This document shows positions 44,039-52,672 of a stretch of DNA of 64,000 nucleotides, one piece after another. This DNA comes from Rossellomorea aquimaris (GTDB taxonomy: Bacteria; Bacillota; Bacilli; Bacillales; Bacillaceae_B): positions 856,712 to 920,711 of the forward strand of contig NZ_VTEX01000001.1 in assembly GCF_008180865.1 (NCBI RefSeq), read 5' to 3'. The notes below the pieces were generated by a model. That model did not search any database. It worked only from the letters and a program-made list of their open reading frames with translations, and had not been told where the DNA came from. The translations under genes and the position numbers were made by a program. How positions within the stretch are numbered: position 1 is the first letter of the stretch; each line of letters starts with the position of its first letter.

Positions 44039-44800
44039 TCAGTCCTCATCTTTCAATAGATGATAGATCATTCGTTCCCGCTCATCAAAAAATTGCTTCA
44101 TAGTCTTATAATGGCTGGTTTCTTCCAATGAAGACTCTTCTAAACCTTCTTCTGTTAATTCAATCAGGGAAGAAGAAGGGTATGCCATCAGAATGGGTGA
44201 GTGAGTGGCAATAATGAACTGTGAGTCATCATTCACAAGTTCATGTATCCTGGAGAGCATGGATAACTGCCTTAAGGGGGAGAGTGCGGCTTCCGGCTCA
44301 TCCAATATGTAAATCCCTTTACCTCGAAAACGATTCATAAAGGTTGAGAAAAAGGCTTCTCCGTGTGATTGCTCATGGAGAGATTTCCCTCCAAAAGAAT
44401 CAATCACTCGCGGCCCAAAAGAGGGCTGCTGATCCAATTTTTCTATATTCGTCGCAACATTGTAAAAGCTTTCTGCTCTCAAGAAAAAACCATCCTTTGG
44501 TCGTTCGACGCCTCTCACAATCCTTAAGTACTTATCCAGATTCGAATACGAATCATACGTGGAGAATGAAAAGTTCAGCGTACCTCCTTCAGGATTAAAA
44601 CCAATGGCCATTGCAATGGCCTCAAGGAGAGTTGATTTCCCCATTCCGTTTTCCCCCACAATAAATGTAACATTTGGGTGAAAGGAGAGGTCTGTCAGGC
44701 TCCGAATACTTGGAATATGAAAGGGATACGAATGAAAAGAAGGAACGTTTTCCCTTTGAAGTGACACTTTTCGAATATAAGATTGAGAAGATAAAGACAT
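44039..44800 (-). CDS. AAA/ABC-type ATPase (DUF2813/AAA_21-like)
   Basis: A 253-residue soluble ATPase. Walker A is VGENGMGKSTLLEAIAMAIG; an ABC-like HGEAFF segment (HEQSHGEAFFSTFMNRF) replaces the LSGGQ signature; Walker B is GIYILDEPEAALSPLRQL, and IIATHSPILMAYP supplies the H-loop. It has no membrane partner next to it. Such small single ATPases are related to RecF/SMC-like and overcoming-lysogeny ATPases; the role here is unknown. AGGAGG precedes the ATG. Confidence 0.83.
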   Translation of the reverse strand: MSLSSQSYIRKVSLQRENVPSFHSYPFHIPSIRSLTDLSFHPNVTFIVGENGMGKSTLLEAIAMAIGFNPEGGTLNFSFSTYDSYSNLDKYLRIVRGVERPKDGFFLRAESFYNVATNIEKLDQQPSFGPRVIDSFGGKSLHEQSHGEAFFSTFMNRFRGKGIYILDEPEAALSPLRQLSMLSRIHELVNDDSQFIIATHSPILMAYPSSSLIELTEEGLEESSLEETSHYKTMKQFFDERERMIYHLLKDED

Positions 44801-44850
44801 AATGTCCTCCTTTTTATCTATAGGTTAGCATAAAAAAACAGAATCCGGGT

Positions 44851-44886
44851 ACAAAAAAATGCCATCACGATTTACGTAATGGCATT
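44851..44886 (-). terminator. Terminator of the small hypothetical gene
   Basis: ATGCCAT and ATGGCAT pair across a 13-base loop; a T run follows on the minus strand. Confidence 0.7.
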
Positions 44887-44899
44887 CCATTTTATTATC

Positions 44900-45136
44900 T
44901 TATCTTGAAGGTTCGAGAAGAACAACACTTTCTATAGTTGTAGCCAAAAGACTAATGTCTGTAAACTCTTCAACTTTCATTGAATCCATATATGTGATTT
45001 GAAAGCAATCCCTGTCCAACTGGTAGGTAACGGTCATAACGGGTGAGTGATCATGACTTGATATCGTATGAACGATCTCACTATCCTTGAATTCCTTAAG
45101 AGTATTGAGCATGGTTACGATATTTTCTAGTGACAT
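44900..45136 (-). CDS. Hypothetical small protein
   Basis: A 78-residue acidic protein with alternating strands (SPVMTVTYQLDRDCFQITYM). Not recognised. GAAGGGAGA precedes the ATG by a suitable distance, and a terminator follows, so it looks like a real gene. Confidence 0.6.
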   Translation of the reverse strand: MSLENIVTMLNTLKEFKDSEIVHTISSHDHSPVMTVTYQLDRDCFQITYMDSMKVEEFTDISLLATTIESVVLLEPSR

Positions 45137-45341
45137 ATAACATGTCTCCCTTCTACTTGCTCGAGGGATTGACTAAATACAGTCTCGTAGACCCAATGAA
45201 ACTTAAGTATAACACATAAACGTATAAATAGAAACGTTTGTTCTGAAAATGACTGGAAATGAGCTTTTTGTCACAGATATCATACGTATACCCCCTTTCT
45301 TGACGTCATATGATGTAAGAAAAAGGGAGGCGGGTGATGAG

Positions 45342-46817
45342 ATGGTAAATCAACTTTCAAAAGATGACCCCTCCAAATTGAACTATCCAGACGATATGCT
45401 GGCCATTATCCGGAATGGATTAAATCCAACCAAACCCAAAAAAGTGATAATCATTGGAGCAGGAATGAGTGGTTTAGTCGCAGCTTCTCTACTGAAAAAA
45501 GCCGGACATGAGGTAACGGTTTTAGAAGGAAATAAACGGATCGGGGGCAGGGTATATACAGTTCGTAAGCCATTCACACCCGGTAATTATTTGGACCTGG
45601 GAGCCATGAGAATTCCCGATAACCATCAGTTGGTGTTTGAGTATATCCGAAGATTCAAGCTTCCTTATCATGAATTCATTAATAATTCCCCAAGAGATTT
45701 ACTATTTGTAAACAATATCCTTACAACAAGGGAGCTATACGAAAATAATCCAGCCATTCTACAGTATCCTTTACCAGAAGGTGAGCAGGGTAAAACGGCT
45801 TCGCAATTATTCCTTGAAGCAACCAAACCCTTTATCGAATTGTATAATAACAGTGACCATGAGGAACAACAAAATTTAATAAAAAAATACTCTGGCTATT
45901 CGATGGGACAATTTTTAGCAAATAACCCATACGGTAAATCATTATCCTATAATGCAATCCGGAAAATCAATGTCATTCTCGGGATAGAAGGATTCCCTGA
46001 ATTCTCCTTCGTCGACATATTAAAAGACATCATCTTTCCTATATTCAGGAAACAAACAAAATTTTATCAAATAAAAGGAGGAAACGACCACTTACCTTAT
46101 GGATTTGTCCAAGAGATTGGGTCACACATTCTACTGAATCAAAAAGTGACCCACATTATACAATCCGATGGCGGAGTAAGCGTTAGATCAGTAAACTCCG
46201 CAGACGGATTGGTACGGGAATACAATGCCGATTATGTCATTGTAACCATACCATTTACTGTCTTCCAGTATATCGATGTCGTACCTTATGATTCAATATC
46301 CTTCAAAAAGTGGCAGGCGATCCGGGAAGTAACGAATATTCCATCCGTCAAAATAGGAATCGAATTTCGTCGTCGCTTCTGGGAAGATATGGATTACGGA
46401 AACATCGTGTCAGATCTCCCCACACGCTTTACGTATATGCCGAGTCACGACAAGGGTAGCAATAAACCAGGGGTCATGTTAGCGAGTTACAGCTGGGGAC
46501 AGAATGCACTCTTATGGAACAGTAAATCAAAACAAGAAATCATCAAAGAAGTATTAGAAGACCTATCTAAAATATATGGCGAACAGGTGTATACTGAAAT
46601 GCTGAATTATGTAGTCTACAACTGGAGTAAAAACCCATTCTCTGCAGGATGTTTTACCCTTTATACCCCTGGTCAGGCAAGTGATATCGGGGATTATATC
46701 AAGATACCCGAAGGCAGAATTCATTTTGCCGGAGAGCACACATCCTCTTTTCATGGTTGGATTGAAGGGGCGATAGAGTCGGGGGTAAGGGCAGCCAATG
46801 AAGTGAATAGCAGATAA
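45342..46817 (+). CDS. Flavin-containing amine oxidase (L-amino acid oxidase-like)
   Basis: A 491-residue FAD enzyme. The dinucleotide-binding motif VIIIGAGMSGLVAASLL is followed by VTVLEGNKRIGGRVYT, the GG doublet motif of the MAO/LAAO family. The C-terminal GRIHFAGEHTSSFHGWIEGA binds FAD. It has no signal peptide. It oxidises an amine or amino acid, producing peroxide. The frame extends to 45249, but AAGGGAGG at 45323-45330 supports the ATG at 45342. The tight substrate is unknown. Confidence 0.88.
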   Translation: MVNQLSKDDPSKLNYPDDMLAIIRNGLNPTKPKKVIIIGAGMSGLVAASLLKKAGHEVTVLEGNKRIGGRVYTVRKPFTPGNYLDLGAMRIPDNHQLVFEYIRRFKLPYHEFINNSPRDLLFVNNILTTRELYENNPAILQYPLPEGEQGKTASQLFLEATKPFIELYNNSDHEEQQNLIKKYSGYSMGQFLANNPYGKSLSYNAIRKINVILGIEGFPEFSFVDILKDIIFPIFRKQTKFYQIKGGNDHLPYGFVQEIGSHILLNQKVTHIIQSDGGVSVRSVNSADGLVREYNADYVIVTIPFTVFQYIDVVPYDSISFKKWQAIREVTNIPSVKIGIEFRRRFWEDMDYGNIVSDLPTRFTYMPSHDKGSNKPGVMLASYSWGQNALLWNSKSKQEIIKEVLEDLSKIYGEQVYTEMLNYVVYNWSKNPFSAGCFTLYTPGQASDIGDYIKIPEGRIHFAGEHTSSFHGWIEGAIESGVRAANEVNSR

Positions 46818-46948
46818 GGGATTAAAATGCATGAGTTTACTCATGCATTTGTTCGTATAGAAGTTTTTATAAAAAATCAATAATATTTTATTGGAAAACA
46901 ATAAATCTCATTATATAATTTAGAAAAACATGGTATCAGAGGTGTGTT

Positions 46949-47422
46949 ATGAAACGAGGAACGACGATTTTTTTAAAAGGGGCAGTAATGGCAATAGGAG
47001 CGATTGTATTCATCCTTTGTATTGTCTGGTTGCCAACCATGGCGAAGCATTCGGCCGATCTATTTCCCCAATTCGCTTATTTGAAATGGCCGATTTTAAT
47101 AGGATTATACTTAACAGCGGTTCCATTTAATTTAGCGCTGTACCAAGCTTTTAAGCTTTTAACGTGTATTGAAGAGAACGCTTTTTCGACGAAGGCAATA
47201 GTGGCTCTTCATCGAATAAAACTGTATGCCTTACTAATTACTGCCATTTATGTGTCAGGAATAGTGTTTCTACTAATCCAAAATGCTCTTCATCCGGGTA
47301 TTGCTATGGTCGGGATCATTATTAGCTTTGCGTCTGTCACCATATCGATATTCGCAGCAGTCCTACAAGAATTACTGCGGAATGCACTTAAACTAAAAGT
47401 TGAAAATGATTACACGGTATGA
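46949..47422 (+). CDS. DUF2975-type membrane protein
   Basis: A 157-residue membrane protein with four helices. The first is FLKGAVMAIGAIVFILCIVW; the KLLTCIEENAFSTKAIVAL loop between helices two and three is typical of DUF2975. Such proteins usually precede a small XRE-type regulator gene, which is absent here. Function unknown. Confidence 0.75.
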   Translation: MKRGTTIFLKGAVMAIGAIVFILCIVWLPTMAKHSADLFPQFAYLKWPILIGLYLTAVPFNLALYQAFKLLTCIEENAFSTKAIVALHRIKLYALLITAIYVSGIVFLLIQNALHPGIAMVGIIISFASVTISIFAAVLQELLRNALKLKVENDYTV

Positions 47423-47520
47423 GGTGAAATAGGAAATCCGACCGAATCCCGGAAAAAACCTTCTACTCTATCAACACCCTGCATAAAGTTAACTATTAAA
47501 TACTTTATATAGGGGTACTG

Positions 47521-48687
47521 ATGATGTCGTATAAGTCTCGAAACAACAATAGCTTAGTCCCACTAGTATTCGTCTCTATGAAGGCCATCATTCGGGTAGT
47601 ATTGATCGGTATCGTACTCATGTACTTGACCGTATGGTTGATCTCGTCAACTGCCATAAAATTGAGGGTGGATAGTTTACTGTATTCATCAATGTCGGAA
47701 CTAGTACCGAAGGAAACGTTTCTTATGTTGTTGTCACAGGAAATGACAGGATTGCGGGTTACAAATGAGGCAGCATTAAACAGTGATTTTGATTGGTTGG
47801 AAAGCGTCACGAATGTTTCACTCCTTGATCCGCGAAGTTTATTTGGACGGGAAATCCCGGGAATCGAAAATTATCATACTCACATAGCCGTTGCGGGGAA
47901 GGGGACTGACATTACGAACCTCCCGAATGAATCACCGGCGCCAACAGAAGATCAGTTGAAAGATCAGGAATTCGATCAGAGCCAAATTGATCAGGCAAAC
48001 AACAACTCGGGAGACGGAGTTCAAGAGATTGATGAAAAATCCGTCTACATCTATCATTCACACAGCTGGGAAGCGTTCAGCCCGCTAATTAAAAATAACG
48101 ATTCGAAAGATCCAGCGAGTACCAACGAGAAGGTCAACGTCATTGCTGTAGGGTCCAAATTAAAGCAAGAACTTGAAGCAAGGGGGATTGGGGCAGTTCA
48201 GGATAAGACAGATGTAAACAAAGCACTCAAAGACAAGTCATGGACATATTTTGAATCCTATCAGTTATCAAGGGGACTAGTACAAGAAGCCATAGCCCAA
48301 AACGATGACTTAACGTACCTGATCGATATTCATCGGGATTCTCAGCCGCGGAGCATCACTACCAAAACCATTAACGGTAAAAACTATGCACGCTTATTTT
48401 TTATCGTAGGAAAAGAAAACAAAAACTTTGAAAAGAACCTTAAGATCGCAAAGGAATTGAATGCTAAACTGGAGGAAAAATATCCTGGCATCAGCCGGGG
48501 AGTTTTCATCAAAACAAGAGCAGAAGGTAACGGGGTTTACAATCAGGACCTAACCGAGAGAGCCATGTTACTTGAGTTTGGCGGAGTTGAAAATAATTTA
48601 GTGGAATTGTATAACTCTACAGAAGCGTTTGCGGAGATTTTTGCAGAATATTACAAGAAGGATGCTGTCGAGGTAAATGCACAATAA
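47521..48687 (+). CDS. spoIIP: Stage II sporulation protein P (SpoIIP-type amidase/endopeptidase)
   Basis: A 388-residue protein with one N-terminal membrane anchor (RVVLIGIVLMYLTVWLISS). The catalytic domain shows YIYHSHSWEAFSPL, LIDIHRDSQPRS, FIVGKENKNFEKN and ERAMLLEFGGVENN, with the histidines and glutamate of the SpoIIP fold. SpoIIP works with SpoIID and SpoIIM to remodel septal peptidoglycan and drive engulfment. The usual gpr neighbour is missing, so it might be a second copy. A terminator follows. Confidence 0.9.
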   Translation: MMSYKSRNNNSLVPLVFVSMKAIIRVVLIGIVLMYLTVWLISSTAIKLRVDSLLYSSMSELVPKETFLMLLSQEMTGLRVTNEAALNSDFDWLESVTNVSLLDPRSLFGREIPGIENYHTHIAVAGKGTDITNLPNESPAPTEDQLKDQEFDQSQIDQANNNSGDGVQEIDEKSVYIYHSHSWEAFSPLIKNNDSKDPASTNEKVNVIAVGSKLKQELEARGIGAVQDKTDVNKALKDKSWTYFESYQLSRGLVQEAIAQNDDLTYLIDIHRDSQPRSITTKTINGKNYARLFFIVGKENKNFEKNLKIAKELNAKLEEKYPGISRGVFIKTRAEGNGVYNQDLTERAMLLEFGGVENNLVELYNSTEAFAEIFAEYYKKDAVEVNAQ

Positions 48688-48698
48688 TTGAAAGGGAG

Positions 48699-48733
48699 AA
48701 AAGACGTATGCCGTGTGGTAGACGTCTTTTTTC
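48699..48733 (+). terminator. Terminator of spoIIP
   Basis: AAAAGACGT and ACGTCTTTT pair across a 14-base loop; TTTT follows. Confidence 0.8.
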
Positions 48734-48769
48734 TTTTCCTGAGGAGATTGGTTTCCGTAACTGACACAA

Positions 48770-49339
48770 TTATAATCTATTGTTCTTTCTCCAACGATAT
48801 GCCAAATAAAACATCCCAACCACCACCGAACCTGCCAATAGAATAACCGTACCCTTATCCGCATCTAACACATTCATTACCACGAATGCCTCAATCAACA
48901 ACGAAGGAATCTTCCCGCAAGAACTGATCACAGAAAAGGCAACAATAGAAATAGAGCTAAAAGCAGCGGCAACGGTTACCACACTTGAAGGCACAAATGG
49001 AACCATGCGGAACAAAAATAGAAGAAAGATCCATTCCGTTCCAGACGCTTCTTTTAATTTAAGAAAGTATTTGTTTGACAGAATCTGATCAATACCTGCA
49101 AACTTCATTCCTTTTCGGTACAAATAAAAACTAACAATGGCCCCTAGGGATTCACCAAGTATGGAAATCACGATTCCTGTCCAAAACCCAAATGCGGAAA
49201 TATTAAAGGCCGTTAAGAAGACACTTGGCAGGAAACCAAGGATACTGATGAGTATATTAATGAATATACTGATAAAAATGAGAGACCAACTATCTAAGCC
49301 GATGAATTCATTCATGAAATGTTGCAGGGTGGAAGTCAT
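48770..49339 (-). CDS. VTT-domain (TVP38/TMEM64, DedA-like) membrane protein
   Basis: A 189-residue membrane protein. The VTT signature FLFRMVPFVPSSVVTVAAAF and helix pairs around it identify the TVP38/TMEM64 family, related to DedA lipid scramblases. About five helices. AAAGGAATT precedes the ATG on the minus strand. Family members flip or sort lipids; the exact role is unknown. Confidence 0.85.
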   Translation of the reverse strand: MTSTLQHFMNEFIGLDSWSLIFISIFINILISILGFLPSVFLTAFNISAFGFWTGIVISILGESLGAIVSFYLYRKGMKFAGIDQILSNKYFLKLKEASGTEWIFLLFLFRMVPFVPSSVVTVAAAFSSISIVAFSVISSCGKIPSLLIEAFVVMNVLDADKGTVILLAGSVVVGMFYLAYRWRKNNRL

Positions 49340-49518
49340 ATTTTAATTCCTTTGTAATAGATTATAGATTATCAGAATAAGACATCTGGAATGTTTTTGA
49401 AAGAATTTCTTTAAAAATGGATTAGATAATCGTCCATATATGAATCAACTTTGTCAAAAAACTAGAATCACAACGAGGAGGATGTGCAGTTGAATGCATA
49501 CATTTAATTTAACTATAG

Positions 49519-49562
49519 AAAAAAAGGAAGCAGCATTCCATAACCTAGGATTGCTGCTTTTT
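49519..49562. terminator. Hairpin terminator after the fbpA-like gene
   Basis: AAGCAGCA pairs with TGCTGCTT. T runs exist on both sides; on the minus strand it directly follows the fbpA-like gene. Confidence 0.7.
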
Positions 49563-49776
49563 AACTGCTTAATTTTTCACAATTTTTCCAATGGATGGAC
49601 CCAACATCACTATGCGGATGGCATTCCTTTTGAAGATATTTGTATTCATCCTCAAGTTCTTGCAGCGTCAGCTCGAATAATTGTTTGTCGCCTTTTTTGA
49701 AAATGTTGTGGACAATTAATTTGTTTATTAACTCATTTCTACGATTTTGAATAGCTTCCTGGAGAATTTCCCCCAT
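49561..49776 (-). CDS. fbpA: Fur-regulated basic protein A-like small protein
   Basis: A 71-residue protein of FbpA type. It reads LQEAIQNRRNELINKLIVHN then KKGDKQLFELTLQELEDEY, matching the FbpA family pattern of a helix, a glycine turn and a second helix. In B. subtilis FbpA is proposed to help the small RNA FsrA in iron sparing. AGGAG precedes the ATG. I found no convincing Fur box immediately upstream, so iron control is unproven here. Confidence 0.72.
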   Translation of the reverse strand: MGEILQEAIQNRRNELINKLIVHNIFKKGDKQLFELTLQELEDEYKYLQKECHPHSDVGSIHWKNCEKLSS

Positions 49777-50224
49777 ATTTGATCACTCCTCTTATTAGTA
49801 TTCGAACATTGGAAGTGGCTCCTTCATTGAAAAGAGCCCTCTTCCTAGTAGATAAGAAGAAGGCTTTATGTATCAAACTTCAACTCATCTTCCAAGCTCA
49901 ATGCTTGTGGAATTAGCACAGTGTTCTACGATGTAGAATCTGTTGCTGAGGCATCATCGGGCCAGTCCCTCTACCTCTCTGGATAAGTAGCTATATAGTT
50001 GTCATGGAATACTTATATTATATATATGAGTATTCATAGTTGTCAACTAGGAATTGAGAGATAGATATAGTTAATAGGATAGAATAGGGATATTGAAAAT
50101 AAAATATAAAGGTTTAAACTAACCTTCATTCCGATTTATTCCCAATTCAGACACAGAATCTTTTTCTAATCAACAATAAACATGATAATCTGTATACATA
50201 AACGCAATTATTGGAGTGAAACGT
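49777..50224. other. Intergenic region between fbpA-like gene and cgoX
   Basis: No gene seen. It holds an imperfect hairpin (GAGCCCTCTTC with GAAGAAGGCTTT, about 49840-49870) and the palindrome with flanking direct repeats at 49995-50045, listed separately. Confidence 0.55.
49995..50045. repeat. Palindrome flanked by ATAGTTGTCA direct repeats
   Basis: A 29-bp near-perfect palindrome (50007-50035; arms GAATACTTATAT and ATATGAGTATTC, one mismatch) sits between two copies of ATAGTTGTCA at 49995-50004 and 50036-50045, spaced 41 bp apart. It lies 180-230 bases upstream of cgoX and could be an operator. Confidence 0.55.
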
Positions 50225-51622
50225 ATGAAGACAGTGGTTGTCGTAGGTGGAGGAATTACAGGACTAACAGCTCTGTACCATCTTCAAAAAATATCCATAG
50301 AACGAGAAATAGATATCGAGTTAATCTTAATCGAGCGAGATCGGCAGCTTGGCGGCAAAATAAGAACTATAAGAGAAGGCGAATTCATTATGGAAGCAGG
50401 AGCAGATTCCATCGTAGCCCGAAATGAAGGGGTTCTTTCTCTAGTTGAAGAACTTCAACTTCAAGAGGAATTGGTCTATAATGAAACAGGCACATCCTAC
50501 ATTTATACAAATGGGGAATTACACGAGATTCCCCAAGATACGATCTTCGGAATTCCCATGTCAGTTGAGTCACTTAAAAGTAGCACCCTGGTGTCAGAAG
50601 AAGGGAAGATTGACGCTCTTAAAGACCTCGAATCGGAAAATACACATTTTACAAAAGAGAGTTCCATCGGTGAATTTTTAGAAGCATTCCTGGGTAAGGA
50701 ACTTGTCGAGAAACAGATAGCTCCAGTATTATCAGGGGTTTATTCCGGTAATTTGCATAAACTCACTATGGCTTCAACACTTCCGTACTTACTTGATTAT
50801 AAAAATGATTACGGCAGTATCATTAAAGGTTTATCAGCAAATAAACAAAAATTCCAAGGGGCATCCAAAAGAAAGTTCATCTCGTTTAAAAATGGTTTAT
50901 CAACCATCATCGAACGGTTAGAAGAAAAATGCTCAGGTGCCACAATTTTAAAAGGTGTAGAAATAAAAGCTTTTCAAAAAACGGGTGATAAATACAAACT
51001 CACTCTTAATGGTCATGGTAGCATTCAAACGGATTATGTAGTTTTCGCAACACCTCATGATGTAACCCAAAAGATACTGACTCATGAACAACTGGAACCC
51101 GATTTTAATAAACTGAAAAACTCATCACTGATTTCGATCTACCTCGGATTTAACATTCCAGATGCGGACCTTCCTGCTGATGGGACAGGCTTTATCGTAT
51201 CAAACGGCCGAGATGTGAAATGCGATGCATGCACATGGACTAGTCGGAAGTGGAAGCATACATCCAATAACCAAAAACTATTATTGAGGCTTTTTTATAA
51301 AAGTACAAACCCCCATTACAATGAGTTGAAAGAATATAGCAAGTCAGAACTTGTAAGTACGGCACTAGAGGATATCAGAAAAAGCATAGGTATAGACTGT
51401 GACCCGGTTTCTGCTGAAGTAACGAATTGGAAAGATCTGATGCCAAATTATCATCTTGAGCACGGTCAGTCTGTCCAATCTTTAGATAACAACCTGGCAA
51501 ACGAGCTACCAGGCGTGAAGCTGGCCGGTTCTTCATATTATGGAGTGGGTATAGGTGCCTGCATTCAGAACGGAAAGAAAACAGCCGAATGGATTGTAGA
51601 TTATTTAGAGAAGAATACATGA
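50225..51622 (+). CDS. hemY: Coproporphyrinogen III oxidase / protoporphyrinogen oxidase (CgoX, HemY)
   Basis: A 465-residue FAD enzyme of heme synthesis. VVVVGGGITGLTALYHLQK is the FAD dinucleotide motif. RQLGGKIRTIREGEFIMEAG is the GG-doublet motif. It ends GSSYYGVGIGACIQNGKKTA, the conserved CgoX end. In Firmicutes it oxidises coproporphyrinogen III to coproporphyrin III with oxygen. TTGGAG places the start at the ATG 50225, not the GTG at 50216. It is away from hemE and hemH here, unlike the B. subtilis hemEHY operon, so it may be a second copy. Confidence 0.88.
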   Translation: MKTVVVVGGGITGLTALYHLQKISIEREIDIELILIERDRQLGGKIRTIREGEFIMEAGADSIVARNEGVLSLVEELQLQEELVYNETGTSYIYTNGELHEIPQDTIFGIPMSVESLKSSTLVSEEGKIDALKDLESENTHFTKESSIGEFLEAFLGKELVEKQIAPVLSGVYSGNLHKLTMASTLPYLLDYKNDYGSIIKGLSANKQKFQGASKRKFISFKNGLSTIIERLEEKCSGATILKGVEIKAFQKTGDKYKLTLNGHGSIQTDYVVFATPHDVTQKILTHEQLEPDFNKLKNSSLISIYLGFNIPDADLPADGTGFIVSNGRDVKCDACTWTSRKWKHTSNNQKLLLRLFYKSTNPHYNELKEYSKSELVSTALEDIRKSIGIDCDPVSAEVTNWKDLMPNYHLEHGQSVQSLDNNLANELPGVKLAGSSYYGVGIGACIQNGKKTAEWIVDYLEKNT

Positions 51623-51652
51623 TTTATATTGACTAAAATTCGACATTAAAGG

Positions 51653-51680
51653 AAAAAAGCCTGGCATCCAGGCTTTTTCT
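51653..51680. terminator. Bidirectional terminator after cgoX
   Basis: AAAAAGCCTGG-CAT-CCAGGCTTTTT hairpin with A/T tracts on both sides; serves cgoX and the minus-strand glycan operon. Confidence 0.85.
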
Positions 51681-51709
51681 TTTAATTAATGCGATTTATG
51701 ATAGCATAA

Positions 51710-52624
51710 CTACTCTTTCTTTTTGAAATATGCAGCCGTTTTCTCTAGTCCGGAAATCAGATCATATTCAGGTTCCCAGTTAAGGTTTTTAAGCGCTTTC
51801 GTGTTTGATAGATGACTGTGTAAAATATCTCCTTCCCGTTTCGCTTCGTAGTTTGGCTTTTGTAAAGAGTGGATTTGGTTAGAAAGCAAGGTATAGAGTA
51901 GATTGATGGATGTTTGGGTGTTGGTGCTGATATTGAGAACTTGGTTGTCAGCATTTGTGATGGCAAGAAGATTCGCCCGGGCCACGTCTTCTACGTATAC
52001 AAAGTCCCGTGTCTGATTTCCATCCCCAAAGATGATTGGTGTCTCATTGTTTAATAGTTGCTCAATAAAAATGCTTATGACTCCGCCTTCACCATCGGAT
52101 CTTTGCCTTGGTCCATATACATTGGCATAACGCAAAATGGTATACGGAAGATTGTAGAGCCTATTAAATAGTTTGATATAAGTTTCAGATACTAATTTTG
52201 AGGTGCCGTAAAAGGAAATAGGACTAGTGGAACTCTCTTCCTGAATCACCTCATTTGTATATCCATATACTGCACTCGAAGAGGAGAAGATGAATTTTTT
52301 CACATCGTATTTAATGCTGTACTCCAACAACTTTACGGTTCCTAATACATTGACTGCGGCATCTTCTGCTGGATTTTCCAATGATTTGGCTACGCTCACT
52401 TGGGCAGCGAGATGCATGACGATGTCGGGTTTTTCTTTTTCGAAAATTCGTTCAACTTTATCAGATAATAGATTTTTTCTATATATTTTGACTCCATTTG
52501 GCACATTTTCCTCCCTGCCATTAGAAAGATTGTCGAGGATAATAGGTGTGTGACCCTCAGCGAGCAGTAAATCTATAATTTGGGAGCCAATAAATCCGGC
52601 ACCGCCTGTAACTAAAATTTTCAT
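51710..52624 (-). CDS. NAD-dependent sugar epimerase/dehydratase (YtcB-like)
   Basis: A 304-residue short-chain extended enzyme. VTGGAGFIGSQIIDLLL binds NAD; the catalytic SSSSAVYG and YGTSKLVSE (YxxxK) motifs follow, then YANVYGPRQRSDGEGG. It interconverts nucleotide sugars such as UDP-glucose/galactose or their uronates. In B. subtilis a similar gene, ytcB, lies with a glycosyltransferase (ytcC) and belongs to the spore-coat set. Here it is the last gene of the glycan operon, 48 bp after the second GT4 gene. Confidence 0.88.
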   Translation of the reverse strand: MKILVTGGAGFIGSQIIDLLLAEGHTPIILDNLSNGREENVPNGVKIYRKNLLSDKVERIFEKEKPDIVMHLAAQVSVAKSLENPAEDAAVNVLGTVKLLEYSIKYDVKKFIFSSSSAVYGYTNEVIQEESSTSPISFYGTSKLVSETYIKLFNRLYNLPYTILRYANVYGPRQRSDGEGGVISIFIEQLLNNETPIIFGDGNQTRDFVYVEDVARANLLAITNADNQVLNISTNTQTSINLLYTLLSNQIHSLQKPNYEAKREGDILHSHLSNTKALKNLNWEPEYDLISGLEKTAAYFKKKE

Positions 52625-52672
52625 TTTTGATCCTGGATCAGTTTATTCTCCCTCATGATGAGTCTCCTTTCT

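Noticed and set aside
45249..45341. Longer N-terminus for the amine oxidase
   Set aside because: No ribosome binding site before 45249, while AAGGGAGG precedes the ATG at 45342.
49340..49400. Fur box upstream of the VTT gene (GATTATCAGAATAAG)
   Set aside because: Only one half matches the Fur consensus; too weak to report as a feature.
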